Below, piece after piece: positions 37,069-48,432 of a stretch of 64,000 nucleotides of DNA. The stretch covers positions 310,001 through 374,000 of the forward strand of contig JAIQDT010000833.1 of NCBI GenBank assembly GCA_021521415.1, read 5' to 3'. Every line of letters starts with the position of its first letter. The stretch's first letter is position 1. The translations under genes were made by a program, and so were the position numbers. Under the pieces are notes generated by a model. The model did not search any database and was not told where the DNA came from. It saw only the letters and a list, made by a program, of their open reading frames with translations. The DNA is from Bidens hawaiensis (lineage: Eukaryota; Streptophyta; Magnoliopsida; Asterales; Asteraceae).

Positions 37069-37637
37069 TAATAATGTTTTGTTGTAAGTATAAAAATAAC
37101 GGAATAATGTATACGGGCCAATCCCCTTTATTGTTAGATTTTATCGTAAGTGTATTAGATTTAACCTGTGTATACGGCACTTGTACTCATGGCTTCTAAC
37201 ATAATCTCTCTCCCATTCTTCCAACTGATAGAAACATACATAAAAGTATTAAACAATAAGTAAACATATGAATCTCCAATATAATTTAGAAATATATAAA
37301 ACTGCATTCATATCCTCTCTATTTACAGAGGACCCATCAGGGTATAACAACTAAGCCAATCCTCTTAAAGGATTTCAATCCACTACTCCCTCATGCCACT
37401 AATTGGTGTTTCAAAGCAATATGTCAATTACAACCTTCTAACATCATTGCGACTAATTACACCTTAAAAGCAAGATAATTAAATAGCAAATAGATTAAAA
37501 AAAACATGAAATGTTAAATATACCTTATCCCTAAGTTGATTTAGTAACGCTGCAGCAATCAACCTAGTAGTAGGGGTTTTCATGGCTTCACGGTTTGGTT
37601 TAAGATCGTAAAATCATCCAAATTGGTCATCAGTTTG

Positions 37638-38207
37638 TGTTAGGGCACAGATTTTCAGTATCCTCAGCAAACATTATTTATGATGCGGTATCCTCTAAGG
37701 TAACATGTATCCTAATTATGTTATATAACTAACGTATTGTCTGCTACTTTCCTTGTTTACCAAGTCAAAGATGGTTGCGTAAATTCCCCAAAGACTCGCA
37801 CTTTCAGTTAATAAAGCGTGGCAAGAAAGGAAACGTGCTGATTGTAGGGCTAACGGCTAATTCGGCTGATTCCTTAGTTTCCTAAATTATAGGCAATAGT
37901 TGTTAGACTTTGTTTATTATAAATAGAGCTCTAAACAATGATCATACACTCTAGCACTCGAGAACTTACTAGTACTCGCATTCTCTGTAATCACGATCAA
38001 TTTTGAGCTCCACACTTGTAATCACCTTTATTATTAATAAACCGGTGGTGATAGTTTTCACCACCCGGGGTTTTTTTCTTGTTATCATAAGGATAGCAGG
38101 TTTTTTCCTCGCAACAAATATCTGTGTTTATACTATCTTTACAAGCACCTAGTCCCGATTTACTAAATTGGTTACGAAATCACTGTTGTTAATTTTTGAC
38201 CAAAACA
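37638..38207 (+). repeat. 5' LTR of element 2
   Basis: 570 bp, TG...CA, with a TATA-like TTATAAATAGAGC near 37917, upstream of GAGCTCTAAACAATG. Confidence 0.95.
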
Positions 38208-38293
38208 ATTTGGTGCCCACCGTGGGGCTAACGGTGCTTTAATCCATTAAATCCGTTTATTTCATTTCCAATCACTTTTTCACTCTCTGGACA

Positions 38294-39388
38294 ATGGCCT
38301 CACAACCAAAAACTAGTTCAGTCTTTGCCCCAGTGGTCACTACTGCTTCAAGTGTCAACCCAGGACTTCCACCATTGCCGAAAAAAATATTCAACCTAGA
38401 GGAGAACTTCCACCATTCGCAGGATCCTCTACACGGGTAGATCCGGTTATTTCTAACAATGATATTTTTGCTTTGATGAAACAGGTCAAAACACACATGG
38501 AGCAGCAAAAAAAGACCAACTCAAGGCTATTTAAGGAGATTGAAGGAATCAAAAAGAAGCCAGGGCAGAACGCTACTTCAATCATGCCCAGGGTTCTTGA
38601 TTTTGGTTATCCAGGATCAACCATCCTTCAAAATCCCGGATCCTTGGGGACACAATCAACAAGGACTCCGTCTCAGCAGCAATCAGGATACGGAGGAACT
38701 TATCTTCCGGTATTCTCGGAATTATCTAGACCAACGAGGCCAGAATTCATTAACGTGCAGCCTCGTTCAACCATGCCAGCCTTCATATTCTCATCAGGAT
38801 CTCCCATGATGTCCTCTGAAGTGCATGCTGGAGATGACATCAGGATCTACCAATAGAAAGTCAGACACTCCACAGAAGTACACTAGGCCTAAGCCTTATT
38901 CCAAGCAGGATAATCATAGGATAAACGTTGTGGAAGAAGAGGAGGATGAGGAAGAGTATTCTAAAATCTCTGAATATTGTTTTAATATTGATATTAGCGG
39001 TGTGATTTGTGCAATGAAGGATCTAGGTGACAAGGCCAGATGGCCTAAGAAAAATGAAAAGCCCGGATCCATCAAAGACAAGTCCAAATTGTGTGCATTC
39101 CATGAAGACTTCGGCCATCGCACTGAAGATTGCATAGCATTTCGGAAAGAAATAGGATATCTTCTCAGCAAAGGATACCTGAAGGACCTATTTAGAAAAA
39201 ACAAGAACAAGAGTCAGGATCCTGTTAAGATACCTGAAAGGGCACCTTCTCCTTCACCGAAGCTAAGGTTGTATCCTTTATCTCGGGAGGATACAACATC
39301 GGTGGAACATCATATTCAGCAGCCAATAAGCGTTCTAAAGAAACAAAGATGGACAACGGAGAAAGACCTCTCCTCACTTCCACTCTGA
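38294..39388 (+). pseudogene. Gag of element 2, capsid core deleted
   Basis: Gag starts at the ATG at 38294 (MASQPKTSSVF) and is soon out of frame (stop near 38438). A second open part (38473-38856) reads MKQVKTHMEQQKK and ends in HAGDDIRIYQ-stop. A third (38825-39388) begins with STNRKSDTPQK, an acidic EEEDEEEYSK run and the zinc-knuckle-like CAFHEDFGHRTEDC. Comparison with element 3 shows that the whole conserved capsid part, which there lies directly upstream of STNRKSD, is absent here. The join is near 38840-38850. Confidence 0.85.
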
Positions 39389-39776
39389 CAACTCAAAGGA
39401 TCATATCCTTCGACGAGGAGGACCGATGTGATCTTGTAGATCCCAACCATGATGGTTTGGTAATCACGTTATGTATAGCTAACTGTTTTGTGCGCAGGAT
39501 ACTCGTTGACGGAGGAAGCTCTATGAACATTATCCAAATGAATGCCTTAAAGAAGATGGATATTCCGGAAACAGAGATTATCCCAAAATCCTCAGTTCTA
39601 GTAGGATTCAGTGGCAAGACCAAGAACACTTTAGGAGAAATCAAACTTCCAATATATATTGAAGGAACTATCTCTCTACAAAAATTTTGTGTTATTGACT
39701 CATTATCTTGTTGTAATGTGATATTAGGCAGGCCCTGGATCCATAGCATGAAGGCAGTGCCCTCAACTTATCATTA
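39349..39776 (+). pseudogene. Aspartic protease region of element 2
   Basis: Open for 142 codons. The active site is RILVDGGSSMNII, the DGGS form usual in the Tat group, followed by VLVGFSGKTKNTLGEI and VILGRPWIH. It would cut the polyprotein. The frame stops at 39775-39777, where an intact element would read on towards reverse transcriptase. Confidence 0.85.
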
Positions 39777-40017
39777 ATGTGTGAAACTACCAAGTCCTTG
39801 GGGGGTCATCAAGATTGAAAGCGATCAGCAAGATGCCAAGGAATGTTATGCTTCATCAATGAAGTGGACTACAAAGCCTACTCAAGCATAGCAATTACAA
39901 AAACAACTGGGGAAGGTCTTGCAAGCAAGAGAGCAGGATGTAAAGGAAGTATCTTTGGATCCTCAGGATACTTAAATCAAAGTATTATTAGGATCAAGTA
40001 TTCCTGAGGATATTGAG

Positions 40018-41242
40018 ATGGAATTGTTATCCTTCCTAAAGAAAAGAGCTTCTACCTTCGCCTGGAAACATGAAGATATGACAGGTATCTCTAAGTCTAT
40101 AATTACTTATAAACTTGGTATAGATAAATCTTTCAAGCCGGTAAATCAAAAGCGAAGGAAGTTTGCTCCTGAGAGAAACGTTATCATACAAGAGGAAGTG
40201 CAGAAACTACTCAAGACCAAGATGATAAGAGAGGTCCAATATCCTAGATGGTTGGCCAATCTAGTTGTTGCCCAAAAGAAAATGGAAAGTGGAGAGTGTG
40301 TGTGGACTTCATAGACCTGAATAAGGCCTGTCCAAAAGATCCATTTCCACTCCCACGCATTGACTTAATGGTGGATGCTACTGCTGGCCACGAGCTGCTA
40401 ACCTTCATGGACGCATCCTCTAGATTCCAACAGATTCAAATGGAGCCTTCAGATCAAGAAGATACCGCCTTCATGACTCCCACAGGTATATACTGTTAAA
40501 CTGCAATGCCTTTTGGACTAAAAAATGCAGGTGCAACATACTAGAGGCTAGTCAACATGATGTTCAAAGAACAATTGGGGGACACGATGGAAGTCTACAT
40601 AGACGACATGGTGGTAAAGTTAAGAAAGGCTGAGGATCATCTCAAAGACTTGGAAACAGCATTTGACATCCTGGATGAATATAACATGAAGCTGAACCCA
40701 GCCAAGTGTCATTTTGGTGTCAAAGCAGGAAAGTTCTTGGATATATGGTTACCAAGAGAGGAATAGAAGCAAGCCCTGAGCAGATCAAAGCTATCCTGGA
40801 TATTAAATCACCAAGAAATGTCAAAGATGTCCAAAGGTTGACAGGTAGAATAGCAGCTCTCAACAGATTCATCTCAAGATCTTCAGAGAAGTGTAAAGAC
40901 TTCTACGATATCCTGATGAAGAATAAAAAATTTGAACGGGGAGAGAAGCAAGAAAGGGCATTGGTATCCTTGAAGGAATACTTATCCTCAGCACCACTCC
41001 TGATGAAGCCAGTTGATGGAGAATCATTATCCTTATACTTAGCTGTTTCTAGAAATGCAATAAGTGTTGTCTTAGTCAAAGATCATGAAGGTCAACAGCA
41101 TCCAATATATTATGTAAGTAAAAGTCTACTAGATGCTGAATCCAGGTATTCTTATCTTGAAAAGTTGATTTTAGCACTTGTAATGGCTTCCACTAAATTA
41201 AGACATTATTTTGAAACTCATGTTATTCATGTAAAAAACTAA
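40018..41242 (+). pseudogene. Reverse transcriptase and first RNase H of element 2
   Basis: Motifs in order: KRRKFAPERNVIIQEEVQK, RVCVDFIDLNKACPKDPFPLPRID, LLTFMDASS (motif A), AMPFGLKNAGATY, VYIDDMVVK (motif C, YIDD) and KCHFGVKAGKFL, then the RNase H block SLYLAVSRNAISVVLVK and ESRYSYLEKLILALVMAS. Frame changes occur near 40295 and 40730-40745; stops occur near 40497 and 40543. The catalytic residues survive but no continuous protein can be read. Confidence 0.9.
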
Positions 41243-41439
41243 CTATCCTATTAAAGTTGTTTTGAGAAACCAGAAATGCCAGGTAGGATGGCAAAGTGGG
41301 CTGTAAAGCTTAGTGCATATGATATCTTGTATTAACCAAGAACAGCCATAAAATCTCAGGCACTTGCCGACTTTGTGGCTGATTTTAGCCAGGATATACT
41401 TGAGGAAGTAGAAAAGGAAGTTTAACAACTGGAGATCAA

Positions 41440-41722
41440 GGAAAGTTGGACTTTGCATACCGATAATGCCTCCAACATAAGAGGAACAGGTCTAGGTATC
41501 CTGCTAAAATCGCCACAGGGGGACATCATACCTCTATCTATATCCTGTGAATTTCAAACTACTAATAATGAGGCCGAATATGAAGCCTTAATAGTTGGTT
41601 TACAATTAGCTAAGAATATGAAGGTCAGGTATCTTCAATTTTATGTTGATTCTTTGTTATTAGCTCAATGGCTTTTATGCAGTGAATGCATAAAACTTAG
41701 CGAAATATTTAGAAATAGCTAA
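41440..41722 (+). pseudogene. Second (archaeal-type) RNase H of element 2
   Basis: WTLHTDNASNIRGTGLGILL, NNEAEYEALIVGL and LQFYVDSLLLAQ carry the Asp, Glu and Asp of an RNase H fold. A second RNase H after the first is a hallmark of the Tat lineage. The frame is lost at about 41700 before integrase begins. Confidence 0.85.
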
Positions 41723-41732
41723 GAAATTAGTC

Positions 41733-43177
41733 ATGTGTTTCGAGACATTTGATGTAGTGCATGTACCAAGGGAAGAGAACAATGAAGCGAATGCCTTAGC
41801 AAATTTGGCATCAGCTCTCAAGATACCTATCGTGCATATCTTGACTCCAGCAACAAAGAAGAACTACGAAGTCTTGGAGACTTCAAATCCTAAAGATAAT
41901 CTAGTATCTTGGACCAATCCCATAAAGCGGTATCTTCAGGATAACGAGATTCCAGAAGGAGAAAATCCTAGAGCTTTCCGAATGAAGGTAACCCAGTATA
42001 TTATCCTAAATAATACTTTGTATAGGAAATCACTTGCAGGTCCATACTTGAGATGCTTGGAATATCAAGAAGCACAAGAATTTCTCAAGGATATACATGA
42101 AGGTGATTTTGGAAACTACACTAGAGGCAGAGCCTTAGTATCCAAGATACTGAGGACAGGTTACTTCTGGCCCACAATGAAGAAGGACGCAATTAACTTC
42201 TCCAAAAAATGTGATGCTTGTCAAAGACACAGCAACATCTTGCATCAACCGGCTGAACCATTATATCCTATCATATCCCCGTGGCCATTTATGAAATGGG
42301 GAATGGATATTGTGGGAAAGCTGCCCAAAGCTCCTGGTGGAAAGGTCTTTTTGCTGGCAATGACAGATTACTTCTCCAAATGGATCGAAGCTGAGGCATT
42401 TGTTCAAGTTAAAGAAAAGGATGTGATCTCATTCATCAAACGCAATATCCTGCAAGATTTGGTATCCCGGCAGAGTTTGTCTGTGACAATGGATCACAGT
42501 TCTTCGGTAGTAAGACAACCAACTTTTGTGAAAGTTGGGGAATCATGATGGTGACTTCAACTCCAGTACATCCTCATGCCAATGGTCAAGCAGAGTCAAG
42601 TAACAAGATCATCATCAATAATTTAAAGAAGAAATTGGGATCCAAGAAGGGAAAATGGGCTGAAGAACTACCATTTGTTCTTTGATCCAAGAAAGGAAAA
42701 TGGGCTGAAGAACTACCATTTGTTCTTTGGGCTGATAGAACCACTTCAAAAAATGCAACGGGACAAACACCTTTCTCTTTGGTGTTTGGGGACGAAGCTG
42801 TTATCCCTACAGAGATGGTGATCCCCACAGCAAGAACCAGCATCCAAGATACTGAGTCCAACAACCAAAGCCTTACTGAAGACCTAGATACCATTGATAA
42901 ACTCAGAGATCTCGCCAAGATCAGAATGGCAGCATACCAACAAAGGATAGCCAAGTCCTACAACAAGAATATTCTGATTCGAAGATTCCAAATAGGAGAT
43001 ATGGTGTTAAGAAAGGCATTTCAGAATATCACTAACCTAGCAGATGGAAAGTTAGCTCCAAAGTGGGAAGGTCCTTACTTAATCGATTCAGAAGCAGGAA
43101 AAGGGGCCTACAGGTTAATCACTATGGAAGGTATTCCTATACCAAGAGCCTGGAAGGATTATCTAACTTTGTTTTGA
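41733..43177 (+). pseudogene. Integrase of element 2, with zinc-site change, frameshift and 45-bp duplication
   Basis: The zinc region reads HEGDFGNYTRGRAL ... CDACQRH; the second His of the usual HHCC site is Tyr (TAC near 42118). The core has DYFSKW (first Asp), a frame change near 42450-42470 before the second Asp block, and NGQAESSNK (Glu). A 45-bp tandem duplication (42639-42683 and 42684-42728) inserts a TGA stop. The C-terminus from 42779 is open and ends PIPRAWKDYLTLF. This protein cannot be functional. Confidence 0.9.
42639..42728 (+). repeat. 45-bp tandem duplication in integrase
   Basis: GATCCAAGAAGGGAAAATGG at 42639 recurs at 42684 with one base changed. The length is 15 codons, but the junction creates a TGA. 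Confidence 0.9.
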
Positions 43178-43940
43178 CAGATCGAAGTTCGAACAATCAC
43201 TAAATGGAAAGATATTACAAAGTTGTTTTTGACTTAGCAAAATTCCAGAAACATGATACTTCAAAAAGCTCAACAATTGGGGACATCATATGTAAGCTAA
43301 CTAGATTTATAAATGATCTCCATGAAAGTACTCCTTACACTTAGTTCTATCACTCAATTTATATTTCAAGGTATAATCTTTTGGTTTGATTGTGATAACT
43401 CACACAAGACACAAGGATATATTAACCTTAAGATATTTTATATCAATCCCTAATAAGTCTTTTGATTATGTTTTCTAAAAACATAAAAGTATTTTATGTT
43501 CAGGATGTATGATCCTCGGGATATTTTAAAGTCTTAAAAGATACTTTTTCTGAGACTATAAATATTCAAGAAACATGTTTCAAGATACACTATCCTCGAA
43601 GTAACTTATTTCAGAAAATTAAATACATGTAATATTCCAACCAAAACTTATAAGTTTACTAAACACAATGCTTAAAGCCAAAAGATTATATTATTACTAA
43701 TCATAAGTGCAGGAAATTAAAAGGCAACACCTGGGCTTCGTCTTGAAAAGCCAAGATCCCTCCACCTGAATATTGCCATATGTTCAAAAGTCAAGATAAC
43801 ATGGGCTTCGTCTTAGAAAGTCAAGATCCCTCCATCCATATATCCTATTATCCTAAGCTTACTTGTTCAAGACAGGAAAATAAAAATTGTTCAAAAACCA
43901 TTACAACCCATAACAAACCACAAACACATAAAAATTGGGC
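43178..43940 (+). other. Non-coding spacer between pol and antisense gene in element 2
   Basis: AT-rich, with a short imperfect repeat: GGGCTTCGTCTTGAAAAGCC near 43733 and GGGCTTCGTCTTAGAAAGTC near 43803. Words such as TTAAGATATTTTAT and AGGATAC recur. A related spacer exists in element 3 (61837-63071). Confidence 0.6.
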
Positions 43941-45479
43941 TCAAGACTTTTCTTTGCCGCTATCATCGCCCAATCGCACCTCGTCACCAACCGCCTTCAC
44001 TATGTCCTTGATCGCTACATCCACTGCCTTCTCCACAACCTTCTCCACGCCACTAGGACCAGCATCCTCCACATCCTCACCATTAAGCTCAGCCAAAACT
44101 TTCTTCCAAGCAGCCACATCCCAGAAGGAAGTATCAACCCCAACATCTTTGGCCTCCTTAGCCATCTTGAGCCGGGACTGGAAGATGGAAATAGCAACAG
44201 ACCTCTTCGCCCCCTCAGTAACCTCTCGGATCTGCACCAGACGATCCGCCTCTTGGTGAACGAGCTCCTTCTTGGCTAGCGAGAGTTCATGCTTCAAGTC
44301 CTCGATCTCTTTTATCTTCTTGTTAAAAAATCTGGTTTTGGCATTAGCAATCTTCGACATTTGGGCAATACGAGTGTTGACCTCAAGAAGCACATGATGG
44401 AGATCAGTGAATTTGGAGGATATCAATCCTAGTCCCTGCAAAAATCATAGTAACCTCAGCATATGTCGGAGAGGAATCGGAGGTATCCTGGGTCTTCCTC
44501 TTTTTCGAAGCCTTAGAACGACTGACTTCGGGTTAAGGCTGAGGGACAGGAGCGGCTTCTTTCTTCTTGGTGCTACGAGTAGAGACCATGCTGTCAATGT
44601 CGTCCAAAGCAAAGGCTGAAGCAAATTTACCTACAAGTATACAGGTTAGTATCCCTAATCCTTAAAATATTTATACTAACATTTCAATGTCCCTTACCAG
44701 ACATAACGGAGCTCTCGGACGGAGATGATTCTTGGAGACCAGAGTGAAAAAGAAACGCTCTCTCTTCCTCGTCTATGAGGTAGAAAGAATTTAGCTTGCT
44801 CTCAGTTTCTTTGCTAGGAGGAGCGATTTCGAAGAACTTCAAGGCTGCAATAAGACAAGATAAAAGCATATCAGTCACAAGAATAACAACATACAGTTTC
44901 AAGACAACGTATCCTACTTTTGCTCACCCAATGGTATGGAAGGTTTTTGGGGTTCGGTAGCGAGTCTCTCCTAACAAAGAAGAATTGCTTCTTCCATTGG
45001 TCATTGTTCTGGGTGTTTTTCAAAACTAGTGGGTTCTGACCAGATCTGGTTTTGAGAAGGTATCTTGAGGAGCCGTGGCTACAAAGGTCATAGACGGAGG
45101 CAAGCTCAGAAAGGGTAAGATCCAGAGCATGATCGGCAATCAGTCTCTCCAGGACAAACAAAGTCCTCCAAACCATCGGCATGGTTTGGACAAAAGTAAG
45201 CCCAGTTTTGAGGAAAAACTCCATGGTAAAAGCTGGAAAGGGGTAAGTAAAGCCGATCTTGAATGGCAGAAAAGGAAAACAAATCCATGTCTTAGAGACA
45301 AGATCAGATAAGACAGCTGGATCGAAGGATCGGAAAACAGTTCCCGGAGGGAAGCAGCCTCGGGATTGTAAGCTCGCAATATCATTATTATTGATCGTGC
45401 ATATCTCGTTCGTGGGGTTGGCAAGAAGATTTTGGGAAATGAAATCCTCAATACCGGAAGGAGAAAGTTTTGGACTCAT
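43941..45479 (-). pseudogene. Spliced antisense gene of element 2 (relative of the element 1 antisense gene)
   Basis: Proposed exons on the minus strand: 45479-44928 (MSPKLSPSGIED ... NLPYHW), 44844-44698, 44630-44455 and 44435-43941. Introns have GT and AG ends; phase agrees at the second and third junctions (SVMSG/KFASAF and AE/GLGLIS) but not at the first, so one boundary or an indel there is uncertain. Exon 3 has an in-frame TAA near 44535. Exon 4 is a coiled coil (KKIKEIEDLKHELSLAKKEL) ending in an acidic tail. Layout and position match the gene in element 1. Confidence 0.6.
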
Positions 45480-45565
45480 GATTTCGCGAAGATAAGAAAA
45501 ATATGGAGAAGAAAAGAATTACCTAGATAGAGAAGAAGATGGTAGAAATATTATCATCCTGGTAG

Positions 45566-45572
45566 TTATATG
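45566..45572 (-). promoter_or_regulatory. TATA-like box of the element 2 antisense gene
   Basis: On the minus strand CCATATAACTACC lies about 90 bases upstream of the ATG at 45479, outside the LTR, in the same relative place as in element 1. It is weaker than the 5607 site. Confidence 0.5.
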
Positions 45573-45717
45573 GACGGCCTAGGGTTTGGCGAGTCACCAA
45601 AACGGCTAACACGTGCATTAAAGATCCACCACGCATGATTTAAAATTCAAATTTCAAAAATTTTACAGCTGTAAACCATATCTACAACTGTCAAATTTGG
45701 GGACAATTGTTAGGGCA

Positions 45718-46282
45718 CAGATATTTAGTATCCTCAGCAAACATTATTTATGATGCGGTATCCTCTAAGGTAATAGGTATCCTAATTATGTTATATAACT
45801 AACGTATTGTCTGCTACTTTCCTTGTTTACCGGGTCAAAGATAGTTGTGTAAATTCCCCAAAGATTCGCGCTTTCAGTTAATAAAGCGTGGCAAGAAAGG
45901 AAACGTGCTGATTGAAGGGCTATCGGCTAATTGGACTGATTCCTTAATTTCCTAAATTATAGGCAATAGTTTTAGACTTTGTTTATTATAAATAGAGCTC
46001 TAAACAATGATCATACACACACACTCTAGCACTCGAAAACTTACTAGTACTCGCATTCTCTGTAATCACGATCAAGTTTGAGCTCCACACTTGTAATCAC
46101 TTTTATTATTAATAAACCGGTGGTGATAGTTTTCACCACCCGGGGTTTTTTTCTTGTTATCCTAAGGATAGCAGGTTTTTTCCTCGCAACAAATCTCTGT
46201 GTTTATACTATCTTTACAAGCACCTAGTCCTGATTTACTATATTGGTTACGAAATCACTATTGTTAATTTTTGACCAAAACA
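45718..46282 (+). repeat. 3' LTR of element 2
   Basis: 565 bp partner of 37638-38207; includes a small extra (CA) expansion near 46016 relative to the 5' copy. Confidence 0.95.
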
Positions 46283-46774
46283 GTTTGGTTTCACGATCGG
46301 TTTTCTTTCTTATCTTTCGGTCGACCGGTCTCAAAAATTTTAAACCGTAGTGAACGGTTTGGTTTATATAGTGGGTTCAGTTAATTATTCATATATTTTA
46401 TCTATCCATACATGTTGGCTTTACACAATTATACCAAATGATATATATTCATCAACTTAAAGATAATATTTTGAAGTTTCTTATTTAAAGACAATTAAGT
46501 GATCATCATCACCATGATGCTTTTAGTTTAAATCTCTTTTATTTTGATAATCTTTTCAATCTACAAACTTGGTGGTAATTTTGAAGTCAACTGAGTACTC
46601 ACTTGATTTGCTTTTGATCCAAACCGTGAAACCAAACAGCTAGTAATAATTCGGTTTGGTTCGGTTTTAAATTTCAACGGTTCAGTTTTGATTTTCAACA
46701 ATCAAAAGGTGTTACTAATGGTTTAGCTCACCTTAACACCTTAAACCGTCAAAACCGGACCATGAACACCCCTG

Positions 46775-47482
46775 ATTAGTAAGGGATTAATAAACTATTA
46801 GAGTAAATGAAATTTGTAACAGTTGGATGATAGATAATGCATACTAAAAACAATAGTAAAGTTACGTAATGATATAATTATTCCAGTAGCAAGCATTAGT
46901 ATTAGGAAACAAACTTTGGGCATTCCTACCTAGCATACCAATTATATATTGACCATTTTGATCGTCACAACAATTTACTTGCCAAATCCCTATAAATATC
47001 ATGCAGGGCCACCTAATTGTGAAAAATCAAACATTTGATACAAAATTAGAATCCCTAATTATATTGATGTTAATGTGTTAAAAAAAATATTAGACCTAAT
47101 CAGCCTAATCGTTATAAAACAACAAAAACGTGTGCAGGTAAAATGTAAAACCTAATCAGCTACTGGTTTGTCTATAAAGGATTAATCATTACATAGAGTG
47201 TATTAAACACTGTGATAGTTATTACCGGGAGATTAACTTCGCGTATTGTAGCAGAGAGATCTTTCAACCCCTAGGAGAAGAGCAGCGATGGAAAGAGAAT
47301 ATGATTACTGAGTGGGTTTGACCTAAAATATAATTAAACGGGTATGGGTTATGTCAGATTCAACGACCGCGTGACTTTTGTATAGATAATAATAATAATA
47401 GGAGGAATAACTTTGAGCGGGAATTCGTCAATGATCTAATTGACACATGTCACAATTATTTTACTTTATTAAAATAGGTAGA
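46775..47482. other. AT-rich intergenic DNA without recognised genes
   Basis: Nothing supported beyond scattered AT-rich sequence and a short (AAT)n near 47387-47400. Confidence 0.5.
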
Positions 47483-48431
47483 CTAGATTTTATCTTCCGT
47501 ATTACGGGGGTTGTTTTATATTATCCGTTTGTAATATTTATATATGTATATTTGGATTTTAATTTAATTTATTGTAAGAAAGTTAATAATTAATATACTT
47601 GAGATTTGATGATAAAATGGTTTCACAAATAAATGATATGTTTTAATCCGTTTTAAAAGCTATCTGGGTTTGGTGATATCTATTATCTGTTTATTTTCTT
47701 TATTATAAAATTGTTTCTTAATTATAAATAATATCTTTTTTAAATAAAATAGGTTATTAATTTTTAGTATATCCCTATTTTATAGGATTTTCATATCAAA
47801 TATTTTATGATATTAATTTTTAATATAATGAGATGTTATAACCTGTTTAAAAACTATCTGGGTTTGGTGAGACCTTTACCCATGAATTTGGGTCAAATGC
47901 ATGAGAAACCTTCATTTACAAATAAAGCAATCTGATGGCTTGAGAGAATGGTTGTTTTACATTTTTTAATATTTATTTTTTGGATTTTAATTTTCTTTGT
48001 TGTAAGAAAGTTGATAATATACTTAGGGTTTGATGATGAAAGGGTTTCATAAATAAATGATATGTTACAACCCGTTTAAAAGCTATCTGGATTTGGTGAC
48101 CCATGACCCGCTTATGTTTTTTACTATAAAATTGTTTACTAATTTTAAATAATATTTTTTTCTTTTTAAATTGGATATTAAATTTTAGTATATCCCTATT
48201 TTATAGGATTTTCATATCAAATAATTGATAAGATTAATTTTTAATTTAATGAGAGGTTATAACCCGTTTAAGAGCAATCTAGTTTTGGTAATACCTATAC
48301 CCATGAATTTGGGTTAAATCAATGAGAGGCCTCCATTTAAAAATCAAGCAATCTGGTGGCTTTCATAAAAGGGGGAGCGACCACATCACGACACGTAGGA
48401 TTTTAAGTGATTCGTTTATATATATTATAGA
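47483..48431 (-). mobile_element. Non-autonomous Helitron (949 bp), copy 1, internally dimeric
   Basis: On the minus strand it starts TCTATAATATATATAAACG after A and ends AAAATCTAG before T, which is the A/T insertion pattern and TC...CTRR ends of Helitrons. A short palindrome CCGTAATACGG lies about 10 bases before the CTAG. The element has two related halves of roughly 450 bp, each with AAAAGCTATCTGG or a close variant and CCCTATTTTATAGGATTTTC. No coding region. Copy 2 is at 51874-52832. Confidence 0.8.
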
Positions 48432-48432
48432 T

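Larger units (their letters stand above)
37638..46282 (+). mobile_element. Ty3/gypsy LTR retrotransposon, Tat lineage, complete outline (element 2)
   Basis: 8645 bp, bounded by the perfect 5-bp duplication GTTTG (37633-37637 and 46283-46287). LTRs are at 37638-38207 and 45718-46282, both TGTTAGGGC...CCAAAACA. The leader TTTGGTGCCCACCGTGGGG follows the 5' LTR; a purine tract TTTGGGGACAA precedes the 3' LTR. Order: gag, protease, reverse transcriptase, RNase H, second RNase H, integrase, then a spliced antisense gene. Two RNase H blocks and the antisense gene point to the Tat group. By eye the LTRs differ at about two dozen positions (roughly 4 percent). The gag core is missing and pol has several lesions. 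Confidence 0.95.
37571..46774 (+). mobile_element. hAT-type MITE split by the Tat-type element 2
   Basis: The left end TAGGGGTTTTCATGG at 37571 and the right end CCATGAACACCCCTG at 46760-46774 form a typical hAT MITE terminal pair. Without the retrotransposon the MITE would be about 555 bp, close to the 557 bp of the MITE at 16518. Interior CGGTTTGGTT words occur on both sides of the insertion. The flanks CCTAGTAG and ATTAGTAA share only TAGTA, so the 8-bp duplication is weak. Confidence 0.65.
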
